NCBI RefSeq assembly: GCF_021261315.1
Contig: NZ_JAJSAX010000004.1
Span: 186,001 to 250,000 of the forward strand
Source: Epilithonimonas sp. JDS
GTDB lineage: Bacteria; Bacteroidota; Bacteroidia; Flavobacteriales; Weeksellaceae
Direction: 5' to 3'
DNA: 64,000 nucleotides
Part shown: piece after piece, positions 53,219 through 62,305 of the stretch
Numbering within the stretch: the stretch's first letter is position 1
Layout: every line of letters starts with the position of its first letter
Translations under genes and position numbers: made by a program
The notes under the pieces: model-generated
What the model saw: only the letters and a program-made list of their open reading frames with translations
Database searches by the model: none
Told to the model about the DNA's origin: nothing

Positions 53219-53373
53219 TGATGGTGGAAATTAATTTTTAAAATGGTCTAATTTGAGTTAGAAGCCGAAAGTTACTGATTTTTGGCAAATTATTAGGAAA
53301 AATCCCTTTATGATTCAGTGAAAAATTATACATTTCTTAATATCAGAAAATTCTTAAAAATCAATTTCCGAGG

Positions 53374-53381
53374 TATCTTTG
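53374..53381 (+). promoter_or_regulatory. -7 box of the MFS gene
   Basis: TATCTTTG, 17 bases before the ATG at 53399; it lies inside the longer frame opening at GTG 53318, so the later start was chosen. Confidence 0.7.
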
Positions 53382-53398
53382 CAAATTATTTTAATGAT

Positions 53399-54583
53399 AT
53401 GGATGCAACGATTGACCACTCAGAGAACACCGCAACTTCCCTGATTTCTTATATATTTTTCACTTTTATCGGTTACTTTATCATCGGGTTGTCGCTTTCC
53501 GTCTTACCGATTTTCATTCATCAAGGTTTGGGATTCAGTATGTTGGTGGCGGGAATTGTGATTAGTTTGCAGTATGTGATGACGTTTGTGATGCGCGCTT
53601 ATTCCGGAAAAATCGTGGATAACAAGGGTCCGAAACCAGCAGTGTTGGCAAGTATGCTGAGTTTTTCTGCAACTGGTTTTATATTGATTGCCGCGTTTTA
53701 TTTTAAGTTCTCTCCTATCACAAGTTTGATATTTTTAATTTTCACAAGATTATTAACAGGTTGTGCAGAAGGAATGATTGGCGCAAGTCCCATCAATTGG
53801 GCGATTATGACTTTTGGAGAAAAACATACGGCGAAAATCATCTCTTATAACGGCGTTGCTTGTTATGGCGCATTGGCGTTAGGTGCATCTTTGGGCGTTG
53901 TCATCATCAAACATTTTAGTTTTTACGGTCTGGGATTGCTGATTGTTATTTTAGGATTAGTCGGATATTTCATTGCAAGAACTAAAGAAAACAAAACCGG
54001 AAAAAAATCGGATGAAGAACAAAAATCATTTTGGAATGTTTTGGGAAAAGTTGCACCTTTTGGAGCCTGTCTTGCTTTGGGCGGATTGGGATTTGCCACG
54101 ATATCAACATTCATCACACTTTACTACGACTTTCACCATTGGGAAAATGGCGCGCTTTGCCTGTCTGTTTTCGGGATTTTGTTCGTCGTTTCCAGGTTGA
54201 TTTTCAGTAATGCCATCAACCGATTTGGCGGAATCAATGTTGCGATTGCTAGTTTGGCGGTTGAAACATTGGGTTTGACTATCATTTGTTTAGCCACACA
54301 TCCTTATTTTGCTTTGATTGGAGCTGGAATTACCGGATTAGGATTTTCATTGATATTCCCAGCTTTGGGCGTGATGGCGATGAAGACTGTTTCATCTTCC
54401 AATAAAGGCTCAGCGTTGGCTGGTTACGGTTTATTCATTGATATTTCTTTGGGAATCACCGGTCCGTTGATTGGCGGCGTTGCTGATTATTTTGGTTTGG
54501 CTTATATCTTTCCTTTCAGTATTGCGATTGTTTTGATTGGATTGGGATTGGCTTATTATATGAAAATGAAATTGGCTGAATAA
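53399..54583 (+). CDS. MFS transporter, YfcJ/YhhS-like
   Basis: 394-residue transporter with about twelve hydrophobic helices. The cytoplasmic loop between helices 2 and 3 reads RAYSGKIVDNKGPKP, the MFS signature, and helix 5 region GMIGASPINWAIMTFGEKHTAKIIS fits the YfcJ/YhhS branch. Substrate unknown; relatives have been linked to drug or sugar efflux. It stands alone between the methyltransferase and the repeat array. Confidence 0.85.
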   Translation: MDATIDHSENTATSLISYIFFTFIGYFIIGLSLSVLPIFIHQGLGFSMLVAGIVISLQYVMTFVMRAYSGKIVDNKGPKPAVLASMLSFSATGFILIAAFYFKFSPITSLIFLIFTRLLTGCAEGMIGASPINWAIMTFGEKHTAKIISYNGVACYGALALGASLGVVIIKHFSFYGLGLLIVILGLVGYFIARTKENKTGKKSDEEQKSFWNVLGKVAPFGACLALGGLGFATISTFITLYYDFHHWENGALCLSVFGILFVVSRLIFSNAINRFGGINVAIASLAVETLGLTIICLATHPYFALIGAGITGLGFSLIFPALGVMAMKTVSSSNKGSALAGYGLFIDISLGITGPLIGGVADYFGLAYIFPFSIAIVLIGLGLAYYMKMKLAE

Positions 54584-54940
54584 TCATTTGATTCTGCTAT
54601 TATTTAAGATTGATTATCAGAATTATTAAGTTCTATTTATAAGGAATTTTTAGTTTTTATATGTCTTCGAGAGCCTCAGACTGACAATGTTTGAGTTCCA
54701 AATTATTACATTTTCAGAACTTTATATTTGATACGGAATTTTAGTTTTTATTTGTCTTCGAGAGCCTCAGACTGAAAATGCTAATCTTTGAATAACCTTT
54801 TTAGGTCTTCGACTCCGCTCAGACTGACAATGGATTGATGTTGGAAATCTGAGTTAGGTTTGTCACACTGAGCGGAGTCGAAGTGTTTCAGGTTAGGATT
54901 GACAATCTTCTTTTCTATTGGAAGACTACTTTTACAAACA
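54584..54940. repeat. repeat array downstream of the MFS gene
   Basis: No gene. About 47-base direct repeat GGAATTTTTAGTTTTTATAT... at 54643-54689 and 54735-54780, each ending with GTCTTCGAGAGCCTCAGACT, then a third partial copy with GTCTTCGACTCCGCTCAGAC (54805-54824), then the inverse unit GTCACACTGAGCGGAGTCGA (54862-54881). The third and fourth form an inverted repeat with 16-base arms. Confidence 0.7.
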
Positions 54941-54944
54941 AAAC

Positions 54945-55055
54945 CCATAGCCCCGATTGCAGTGAAAATCCTTTTTTGCGTTTACTGAAAGATCTATTTA
55001 TAGGGAAATCGTCGGGCAAAAAAGATTGCAACGGAAAGCGGGAAAAAGCTCCTAA
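54945..55055 (+). ncRNA. long hairpin element upstream of prfC (candidate structured RNA)
   Basis: The segment folds into one long stem: CCGATTGC (54953-54960) pairs with GCAACGG (55028-55034, one bulge), AATCCTTTTTTGC (54967-54979) pairs with GCAAAAAAGATT (55016-55027), and outer AGC/GCT close it. The motif AGCCCCGAT...GCGGGAAAAAGCTCC recurs in Flavobacteriia genomes between genes and may match the known Flavo-1 RNA motif; that match needs a covariance search. It lies about 70 bases before prfC. Confidence 0.5.
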
Positions 55056-55124
55056 TTAATCTCTCGAAAACTCGATTTTCAGAATTCGATAAAAAACACG
55101 ATTTTTGCAGTCTCAAATTTTATT

Positions 55125-56723
55125 ATGTCTTTAGAACAAGAAATCAGCAGGAGAAAAACTTTCGGGATCATCTCTCACCCCGATGCGGGAAAAACGACGC
55201 TTACAGAGAAACTTCTTCTTTTTGGAGGAGCTATCCAGGAAGCGGGCGCGGTAAAATCCAACAAGATCAAAAAAGGTGCAACCTCCGATTTTATGGAAAT
55301 CGAGCGCCAGAGAGGGATTTCCGTAGCGACCTCGGTTTTGGCTTTTGAGTATAAAGGTCATAAGATCAATATTTTGGATACGCCAGGTCACAAGGATTTT
55401 GCTGAAGATACTTACAGAACTTTGACGGCCGTTGACTCCGTAATCGTTGTGATCGACGTTGCAAAAGGGGTTGAGGAACAGACAGAAAAGCTGGTTCAGG
55501 TTTGTAGAATGCGAAATATTCCGATGTTGGTTTTCATAAACAAATTGGACCGTGAAGGGAAAGATGCCTTCGATCTGCTGGATGAAGTTGAACAGAAATT
55601 GGGACTTCGTGTGACGCCACTTTCGCTGCCAATTGGTATGGGAGCGGATTTCCAAGGGATTTATAATATTTGGGAAAAGAATATCCAATTGTTTTTGGAA
55701 GAGAAAAAACAGAAAGTTGGTGAGGCAATCAAATTTGATGATATCAATGATGCTCAAATCGATGACTTGGTTGGGGTAAAAGCAGCTGCGACGCTTCGTG
55801 AGGAATTGGAATTGGTGGAATCCGTGTATCCGGAATTTGACCGAGATGACTATATGAAAGGCGATCTGCAACCGGTTTTCTTCGGCTCTGCTTTGAATAA
55901 TTTTGGGGTTCGTGAGTTGCTGGATGCTTTCATCGAGATTGCGCCGAAGCCTCAGCCAAAAGAAAGTTCGACGCGAGTGGTGAAACCTGAAGAGAAAAAT
56001 TTCACTGGATTTGTATTCAAGATCCACGCGAATATGGATCCGAAGCACAGAGACCGTTTGGCGTTTGTGAAGATTGTTTCCGGAACTTTCAAGAGAAATG
56101 AAAATTATTTACTCGTAAGAGAAGGCAAAAAGATGAAGTTCTCATCTCCCAACGCTTTCTTTGCGGACAAAAAAGAAGTTGTGGATGAGAGTTTCCCAGG
56201 CGATATCGTTGGACTTCACGATACAGGAAATTTCAGAATTGGTGATACTTTGACGGCTGGTGAAAAGATCAGTTTCAAAGGAATTCCGAATTTCTCTCCG
56301 GAACATTTCCGTTACATTAATAACGATGATCCATTGAAAGCAAAACAGTTGGCCAAAGGAATCGACCAATTGATGGACGAAGGTGTTGCCCAGCTTTTCA
56401 CGTTGACAATGAACAACAGAAAAATCATCGGAACGGTTGGAGCGCTGCAATACGAAGTGATTCAATATCGTTTGGAGCACGAATATGGCGCCAAATGTAC
56501 CTATGAGCCCATCGGAATCCACAAAGCTTGTTGGGTGGAAGCGGATGAAAGATCTGAGGAATTCCAAGAATTTGCGAGATTGAAGCAGAGATTCCTGGCG
56601 AGAGATAAATATGACCAATTGGTTTTCCTGGCAGATTCATCTTTCACGATCGTGATGACGCAGGAGAAGTTTCCGAATGTGAAGTTGCATTTTATCAGTG
56701 AGTTTGCGACAGCTGTTGATTAA
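55125..56723 (+). CDS. prfC: peptide chain release factor 3
   Basis: 532-residue GTPase that recycles release factors 1 and 2 from the ribosome. G1 HPDAGKTT (18-25), G3 DTPGHKDF, G4 NKLD and the RF3-specific KIKKGATSDFMEIERQRGIS stretch are all there. The C-terminal half carries domains II and III. ATG 55125 is the first start; AATTTTATT lies before it and only a loose -7 match (GATTTTTG) is seen. The 3' end is followed by a strong terminator. Confidence 0.96.
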   Translation: MSLEQEISRRKTFGIISHPDAGKTTLTEKLLLFGGAIQEAGAVKSNKIKKGATSDFMEIERQRGISVATSVLAFEYKGHKINILDTPGHKDFAEDTYRTLTAVDSVIVVIDVAKGVEEQTEKLVQVCRMRNIPMLVFINKLDREGKDAFDLLDEVEQKLGLRVTPLSLPIGMGADFQGIYNIWEKNIQLFLEEKKQKVGEAIKFDDINDAQIDDLVGVKAAATLREELELVESVYPEFDRDDYMKGDLQPVFFGSALNNFGVRELLDAFIEIAPKPQPKESSTRVVKPEEKNFTGFVFKIHANMDPKHRDRLAFVKIVSGTFKRNENYLLVREGKKMKFSSPNAFFADKKEVVDESFPGDIVGLHDTGNFRIGDTLTAGEKISFKGIPNFSPEHFRYINNDDPLKAKQLAKGIDQLMDEGVAQLFTLTMNNRKIIGTVGALQYEVIQYRLEHEYGAKCTYEPIGIHKACWVEADERSEEFQEFARLKQRFLARDKYDQLVFLADSSFTIVMTQEKFPNVKLHFISEFATAVD

Positions 56724-56732
56724 TAAAAATTT

Positions 56733-56754
56733 AAGCCTCAATTGATTGAGGCTT
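56733..56754 (+). terminator. terminator of prfC
   Basis: AAGCCTCA (56733-56740) pairs with TGAGGCTT (56747-56754), followed by TTTT. Lies 10 bases after the stop. Confidence 0.85.
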
Positions 56755-56790
56755 TTTTGTGGAAAATTTTAACAACAATTCAGAATAAAA

Positions 56791-57594
56791 CTATCTTAAA
56801 TAATCCTTTACCAATTCCAAATCCTCTTCCAAAAGAATTAGCGGAACTACAATCGGCATTTTACCTTTCTTATAAAGCAAAGCCTGAACATTTGCGCCAT
56901 TGATCCTCGATTTTGTATCAATCACATTTTTATTTAGCAAATTGAAATTTAGAAATCGTTTGTTCAAATATTTTGTCTGAACACCTAATTTTCCAAGACT
57001 TTCGCTCAACTCGTGGGAATAGAAATTCCAGTCATCCATCGCTGTGAAGTAATTTTCAGCTTCCGGAGAATTTTCGTCTTTGAAGGTTTTGGTTTCTGGA
57101 TCAAAAATGATGAGTCGGGTTTCTGAGATCGTTTCTATTTCTTTGGGATTAGGATTTTTTGGAGATTTATAAGATACAATTTGCATTGGATTTTCAATAT
57201 CAATTCCTTTCAAAATATTCCAGCCTTCATCGATTCTTCCAAACTCATTAAGGAAAAATGTGGTGTCGCCGCGTTCTTTTCCAATTAGATAATCGTCGTA
57301 TTCATCGTAATGTGCGTAGGTTTTGGTTTTCATTAATTCTGTAACGAAATCACCATCTGTATCAAATCTCGCCTGACCTTTAATCTCTCCATTTTTGAGA
57401 TATAAAATAGAACCGCCATTCGCTGTGAAAAGATGCTGAACATTATTTCGTGGATTTTCAGTGCTGATATTTGAAATTTGCGTAACCGTATCTTTTGTCG
57501 TCTTAATATCTTCCGAAGTCTTAACTATTTCCTTTTTGCAGGAAAAAAAGTTCAAACTGATAATAGCTGCTAAAGTGATCTCTCGAAATTTCAT
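56791..57594 (-). CDS. lipoprotein of unknown function
   Basis: 267-residue lipoprotein: MKFREITLAAIISLNFFSC, Cys19. The mature part is rich in Asp/Glu/Lys with short strands (GGSILYLKNGEIKGQARF, DDYLIGKERGDTTFFL). It resembles no family I know. It follows the gene at 57604 by 9 bases, and both may be one transcript. Its C-terminal region (KKGKMPIVVPLILLEEDLE) has a hydrophobic strand but no membrane segment. Confidence 0.65.
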   Translation of the reverse strand: MKFREITLAAIISLNFFSCKKEIVKTSEDIKTTKDTVTQISNISTENPRNNVQHLFTANGGSILYLKNGEIKGQARFDTDGDFVTELMKTKTYAHYDEYDDYLIGKERGDTTFFLNEFGRIDEGWNILKGIDIENPMQIVSYKSPKNPNPKEIETISETRLIIFDPETKTFKDENSPEAENYFTAMDDWNFYSHELSESLGKLGVQTKYLNKRFLNFNLLNKNVIDTKSRINGANVQALLYKKGKMPIVVPLILLEEDLELVKDYLR

Positions 57595-57603
57595 TTTAAA
57601 AAT

Positions 57604-58596
57604 CTAATGTCTGTTATCGCAATCTGTATATAAATCAGGATAAGAATTATCCAGAAACGTAATGGCAGAACACCCAAACGACTCCGAAACAAAGCCAAAA
57701 ACAACAGGCGGTTTCCCTTTGAAGAGATTTCCGGACCATTGATAATCTGTATATTCTGTGCTTTCTACAAAATTGAGCGGTGTAAATTCTGCGCCTTCGC
57801 CTTTGGTGTAAGTTTTTTCTAGAACTATTTTTCCATTTTTTACAGCCACAAGTTTTCGCTCATTGATTTCGTTTTCCAGCATCAAATCCTGAAGGTAACA
57901 TTCGGTTTGTCCAACTTTATATTTGTAGGATTTCCCCAATTTCAGTTTTGAGTTGATCTTTACCGGAAATTCTTTTGCTGATGATTTTTCCCATTTTACC
58001 GGATTTAATTTTTGATTGGCGAAAGGATTTTCTTTTCCAAAGTAAGCCAGAGAATAATTCGTTTTCTTCATAGATTCTTCACGGCTGACTTTTTCGTTCA
58101 ACTCAAAACCAATCATATAATAATAGTCCGAAATCTCATCATCTTCGCCTGAGTACAGATTCAAATTGGCCACAGCTTTCAGATTTTTAATGGGAAATTT
58201 CTCCAGAAGATTATCCTTATAATTAAAAAGATAAAGCGTATCATTTTCCGAAAGTTTGGTTCCTTTCAACAGTTTTTGTCTGTAAAATGTTGGCAGTTCA
58301 AAATGCTTCCTTTTTGAGAAAGGAATATTTTTTTGATTCTTAATGATTTCCGGCGGAACAGTTATAGAATCGTGGTAAATATCAGACAACGAGATGAATA
58401 TATCATCACGATCACCATTCTCAATCGAATACAGATCGAAAATATGAAAGTCATCAAAATTGATTTTCTTTTTAGAAACGGTATCTGTTCTCGACTCATT
58501 CTTTTGAGGAGTTGCAGTCTGGACGACTTTTTTTTCTACTTTTTCGCAGGAGAAAATAAACATTAAAACTGATAAATAAAGAATTGCTTTTGCCAT
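57604..58596 (-). CDS. lipoprotein of unknown function
   Basis: 330-residue lipoprotein (lipobox FIFSC, Cys17). A Thr/Ser-rich linker follows, then a body with DDFHIFDLYSIENGDRDDIFI and, near the end, FGFVSESFGCSAITFLD. The two cysteines near the C terminus (GCSAIT, YTDCDN) may form a disulfide. No family recognised. A -7 box (58614-58621 minus) starts this transcript, which continues into the next lipoprotein gene. Confidence 0.65.
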   Translation of the reverse strand: MAKAILYLSVLMFIFSCEKVEKKVVQTATPQKNESRTDTVSKKKINFDDFHIFDLYSIENGDRDDIFISLSDIYHDSITVPPEIIKNQKNIPFSKRKHFELPTFYRQKLLKGTKLSENDTLYLFNYKDNLLEKFPIKNLKAVANLNLYSGEDDEISDYYYMIGFELNEKVSREESMKKTNYSLAYFGKENPFANQKLNPVKWEKSSAKEFPVKINSKLKLGKSYKYKVGQTECYLQDLMLENEINERKLVAVKNGKIVLEKTYTKGEGAEFTPLNFVESTEYTDYQWSGNLFKGKPPVVFGFVSESFGCSAITFLDNSYPDLYTDCDNRH

Positions 58597-58613
58597 CTCT
58601 GATTCTATTTACT

Positions 58614-58621
58614 CAAAATTA
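58614..58621 (-). promoter_or_regulatory. -7 box of the two-lipoprotein operon
   Basis: TAATTTTG on the minus strand, 17 bases before the ATG at 58596 and touching the first base of the divergent DUF4956 gene. Confidence 0.55.
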
Positions 58622-59214
58622 TGAAGAAAAATTTTATCTTTAAGGAAATTTTTAACTTGGAAACACAAGAGATCATTCAGCGTTTTGCAATCCTTTGCAT
58701 TTCTATTTGCGCCATTTATTATTTTACCAACAGAAACAGAAGGATAAGATTACATCCGCTTTTCAGTTTGGTCAGCATCTGCACATTTTTTATGTGTTTG
58801 ATTTTCAAACAGGTTGAGATGAGCGTCGGCATTGGATTTGGGCTGTTTGCTGTTTTTTCAATTTTGCGTTTCCGAACTGAAAGTTTTTCGATTCAGACCG
58901 TCATCTTTTTATTCGTTTCCATCACGCTTTCAATGTTGGATATTCTTTTGCCAATCGACCATCTGGAATTTTTGCTGGGAATCAATCTCGTCATTGTACT
59001 CTGTTATGTTTATCTTAATTTTTTGGAGAAAAAAACACCGTCTTCTTCAGAAAAAAATGTCATCGAAATCATCGCATCAACAGATTTTATGAACTTAGAT
59101 GAAACTGAAAAGAAATTATTTCTGTCCGAAAGAATCCAGTTCAAAACCTTCAGTTATCAGATCAAAACGATTAATTTGATCGAAAATATCGTCATCATCA
59201 AAGTTTCTTACTAA
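58621..59214 (+). CDS. DUF4956 membrane protein
   Basis: 197-residue protein with four hydrophobic helices (about 20-38, 48-64, 67-83, 93-125) and a cytoplasmic C-terminal domain of about 65 residues. The stretch GIGFGLFAVFSILRFRTE is the DUF4956 signature. In many bacteria this family sits with a CotH or VTC-type polyphosphate polymerase; here neither is present. Its stop overlaps the stop of the convergent gene by four bases (59211-59214). Confidence 0.85.
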   Translation: MKKNFIFKEIFNLETQEIIQRFAILCISICAIYYFTNRNRRIRLHPLFSLVSICTFFMCLIFKQVEMSVGIGFGLFAVFSILRFRTESFSIQTVIFLFVSITLSMLDILLPIDHLEFLLGINLVIVLCYVYLNFLEKKTPSSSEKNVIEIIASTDFMNLDETEKKLFLSERIQFKTFSYQIKTINLIENIVIIKVSY

Positions 59215-61097
59215 TCCATATAAGCTCTCGCCTGTTTGATGTAAAGTGTTCTGTTTTCCCCAACGATTTTGAATTCGATGTCCAAAGGCATTGGTTTGTT
59301 GGCGATTTTATATTTCTTCCACAGCGTGTACATTTTGCCTTCGATCTTTGGCGAAATTTTGAATAAGGTTTCAATTTCGGAAGTTTTAAGAATCGGTTTT
59401 TTATCATTAAGGCTAGATGTTGAGCGGTAATCTACGCTTAGTTTATTATCCAGAAAATTGAAATTGTGGACATAAAATTCGTCACAAGTCACGCCAATTT
59501 CGGGTTTTACTACCGATTCTTCGCCTTTCTGAACATTAACCGTAATTCCCTGATATTCTTTACGATAAATATTTTTCGTAATCAAAACGCCATTCGCCAA
59601 TTCGTCGGGAAACGAACGATGGACGAGAATTCCCATTGCGCAGGAAAGATGATCGATATTGAAAATGTCACGCTCGTGGAAAGCTCTTTCGTTCCAAAAA
59701 CTTGCCCAGACGTCTAAGATTGCTTTCTCGACAGTTTTTACTGAATCGCCAAGAATCGCCGATTTCGAATCATACAAACCGGCACCATTGAAACCTGCAA
59801 GATCTTCCGCATTGGTAGAAGACCGGAATTTGAAATTTTTAAATTGATTTTGTTGGCTCAAAGTATTTGTAATCAAAGCTATAAGTTCAGGATCAACTTT
59901 TGATTTTTTGATAGTTTTTCTGATTGCTTTCAGTTTTTCGTCAATCAATCTAATGGAATCTTTCGGAAGTGCAAGAACTTCACTAATTTCTTTATCAAAA
60001 TGGTTATTTTTGATATGTTCATCATAATAATAGAACGGAATTCCATAAGCAAACTCGGGTGTTTTGAAGGCTTTTACTTCCTTCTCCACGATTTTAAGAA
60101 GTCCAAGATTTGTCGCTTTTGAACCGATGATATTTTGGGGATTTGCAGGTAAAGTTTTATTAAGATCGATTAAATCTTTAACTTCAAGATTCTTAACCAA
60201 GGTAATTCTGGGCTTTGCTTTTGTGAGTTTTATTGGTTTTGATGTCAATGCAATTTTATAATTGTCATCGGTCACAATCAGTTCCACCTTTTTGTCAATC
60301 AAATTATTGATTTTAGTTTTCCCAAAAACTTCTGTATCAACGTATAAGGGAATATTTCTATTTTTTGCGAGTAAAACCAGATGACTCAACGGCGTTTGAA
60401 ATTCGGTTACAATGATGGCTTTTACATTCGGGATGATTTCCGGCGTAGAATTGATGATGATGATTTCGTTTTCTTTCGGATAGAATTTTGGATTTGACTT
60501 TAAATCGTATTTCTTCAAAATCCCAATCGCACTACCTTTTTCCACGGATTGTTCGGTAAGATTTTGGAAAATAAAATCTGAATAAACAATTGGGATTTTC
60601 AGCGGTTGCTTTTGATTCAATGCAATTAGCCTTGGTGTGCTCAGATAAAATTTGACCTTAGAACCAAAAAACACATTTTTCTTGACCTGACTGAAGAAAA
60701 ACTCAATCAATTTTGCATTCATTTGGTCAGACGCTGCCAATTCCAAAACCCAATCATCGGATTTTTCTATGTAATTCAAATTCCCTAAAAGAAACGCTCT
60801 GTCATTGGTCGCATTGTAACTTGCATCATTGAAGCTTCCCAAATCTTTTGAAAATCCTAAAACTTCCTCACAAAAATCGTGATGGTATTTGTATTTAATA
60901 CTGTTGAAAAAATAGATTTTCTTGTCAGAATAATCATAAACCACTTTTACGGATTTGATATTGGTGAATTTATCCGTCAGCGGTTTTCCGGCCAGATTGA
61001 TGAATTGCTGTTTCTGCGTGATTGAATTAACAAAATCCTTCTGAGCGAAGAAGAATGCAGAAGCCAGAAAATAAAACAGAATGATTAATTTTTTCAT
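59211..61097 (-). CDS. exported protein with phosphohistidine domain followed by PEP-synthase-type ATP-grasp domain
   Basis: 628-residue protein: signal peptide (1-19, SAFFFAQK), an unknown N-terminal region (20-215), then a PEP-utiliser mobile (phosphohistidine) domain with TPLSHLVLLAKNRNIP, His239, then a PPDK/PEP-synthase ATP-binding domain: GSKATNLGLL (325-334) and RSSTNAED (425-432, with LAGFNGAGLYDS following). In the usual enzymes the ATP-binding part comes first; here the order is reversed and the third, TIM-barrel substrate domain is missing. Start set at ATG 61097, which gives a clean signal peptide; the frame is open to TTG 61121. Function unknown; the parts suggest phosphotransfer from ATP to a small or polymeric substrate outside the cytoplasm. 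Confidence 0.85.
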   Translation of the reverse strand: MKKLIILFYFLASAFFFAQKDFVNSITQKQQFINLAGKPLTDKFTNIKSVKVVYDYSDKKIYFFNSIKYKYHHDFCEEVLGFSKDLGSFNDASYNATNDRAFLLGNLNYIEKSDDWVLELAASDQMNAKLIEFFFSQVKKNVFFGSKVKFYLSTPRLIALNQKQPLKIPIVYSDFIFQNLTEQSVEKGSAIGILKKYDLKSNPKFYPKENEIIIINSTPEIIPNVKAIIVTEFQTPLSHLVLLAKNRNIPLYVDTEVFGKTKINNLIDKKVELIVTDDNYKIALTSKPIKLTKAKPRITLVKNLEVKDLIDLNKTLPANPQNIIGSKATNLGLLKIVEKEVKAFKTPEFAYGIPFYYYDEHIKNNHFDKEISEVLALPKDSIRLIDEKLKAIRKTIKKSKVDPELIALITNTLSQQNQFKNFKFRSSTNAEDLAGFNGAGLYDSKSAILGDSVKTVEKAILDVWASFWNERAFHERDIFNIDHLSCAMGILVHRSFPDELANGVLITKNIYRKEYQGITVNVQKGEESVVKPEIGVTCDEFYVHNFNFLDNKLSVDYRSTSSLNDKKPILKTSEIETLFKISPKIEGKMYTLWKKYKIANKPMPLDIEFKIVGENRTLYIKQARAYMD

Positions 61098-61310
61098 CAG
61101 ATTAGTTTTTGTGAAATGCAATTTAGAATTTAATTCCTGAATATCTCAATTTTTCCTATTATCATATTCGATAATTTTCTTGTAAAATCTTTGTAAAATA
61201 ATTTTAAACAAATGATTATCAATCTGTTAAAATAATACAAGAACAATTCATTTCATTTACAAATCAATCGCCGACAGCCTTGGTAGTTTTACATCATAAA
61301 ATTATTCAAA

Positions 61311-62249
61311 ATGAAAAAATTAATATTGACCGCAGTTATTTTGAGCACGTTAACAATGTGTAAGAAATCAGAATTAGAACAAGCCAACAACACCATCGCA
61401 AGTGCAGATTCATTAGTTGATAACATTTCCGAAAGCGTAGCAAAATTTGATTCTACTGCCAACACAATTGTTGATTCAGTCAATCTGAAAGCTAAAGATC
61501 TTATCAAAAATAAGGAAGAAATCGAAAAAGCTTTTGAAAACAACAAGAATAAAATAGATTCGATTGGTGAGAATGTTGAGAAATTCAAAAAAGAGATTGA
61601 AGATAAAAAAATCAGTTCAAATATGGATTCGATTAAAAATTCGATTAAAAAAGAGATTCCAAAACCTAAAAAAGAAACGGTAACCAAAATCATTTACAAA
61701 GAAAAACCAAAACAAAACGATCAGCCGAAAGTTGCATCAATGATGAAAAAAGGTTATATTGAAATCAATGTGGATGATATTGCGTCGGGAAAATATTTGG
61801 TTCAGGAGCAAATCAGAAAATATGACGGAACCATCAAAACTGAAAATCTGATCAGCAATGACGAATTCCAAACTTATTACATCACGGCGAAAGTGCCACT
61901 TCAGAAATTCGATTATTTGGTGGAAGAATTGGCAGATCTTGGGACAATTAAAAATAAAAATGTTGAAATTGTCGGAAGTGATTACAACCAAAACAAAATG
62001 TGCGACATAGAAATCACAATGTATGGCAACAAACTTCAGCCAGCTGATGATGATGAAAACAAAAGTTTCGGAGACAAATCCATTGATGCCGTTTCTTCCG
62101 GATGGAAAGTGATTGGAAGCATTTTGCTCTTCCTACTACCCTTCTGGCCGCTGTTTCTGCTTGCGGGAATTGGCTATTATTTCTATAAAAAGAAAAATTC
62201 AAAAACTCAAAATCCACCAGAAAATAAAGATACTAACGAAAATTCTTAA
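61311..62249 (+). CDS. DUF4349 lipoprotein with C-terminal membrane helix
   Basis: 312-residue lipoprotein, lipobox TLTMC (Cys17). A long coiled-coil stretch covers about 25-115 (Asp/Ser/Lys/Asn-rich heptads), then the DUF4349 domain (about 143-240, YIEINVDDIASG, YYITAKVPLQKFDYLVEEL) and one membrane helix near 268-291 (ILLFLLPFWPLFLLAGIGYYF). In other bacteria DUF4349 proteins are cell-envelope proteins with a similar plan. It may link the outer and inner membrane. It is followed by a strong terminator. Confidence 0.82.
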   Translation: MKKLILTAVILSTLTMCKKSELEQANNTIASADSLVDNISESVAKFDSTANTIVDSVNLKAKDLIKNKEEIEKAFENNKNKIDSIGENVEKFKKEIEDKKISSNMDSIKNSIKKEIPKPKKETVTKIIYKEKPKQNDQPKVASMMKKGYIEINVDDIASGKYLVQEQIRKYDGTIKTENLISNDEFQTYYITAKVPLQKFDYLVEELADLGTIKNKNVEIVGSDYNQNKMCDIEITMYGNKLQPADDDENKSFGDKSIDAVSSGWKVIGSILLFLLPFWPLFLLAGIGYYFYKKKNSKTQNPPENKDTNENS

Positions 62250-62253
62250 AACG

Positions 62254-62282
62254 AAAAAGACGCTTAATTTAAGCGTCTTTTT
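62254..62282. terminator. bidirectional terminator
   Basis: AAAAAGACGCTT (62254-62265) pairs with AAGCGTCTTTTT (62271-62282). It lies between the convergent DUF4349 and TPR genes. Confidence 0.85.
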
Positions 62283-62305
62283 CTATAATAAATAGTGTAA
62301 TAAAA

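Noticed and set aside
53318-53398. Longer start (GTG) for the MFS transporter
   Set aside because: A perfect -7 box lies within it, so it cannot be translated from that promoter.
54584-54940. CRISPR or tandem gene remnants
   Set aside because: Only two full direct repeats, spaced unevenly, and the third unit is inverted.
55131-56048. 305-residue open frame opposite prfC
   Set aside because: Shadow of the conserved release factor gene; Phe/Ile/His-rich nonsense composition.
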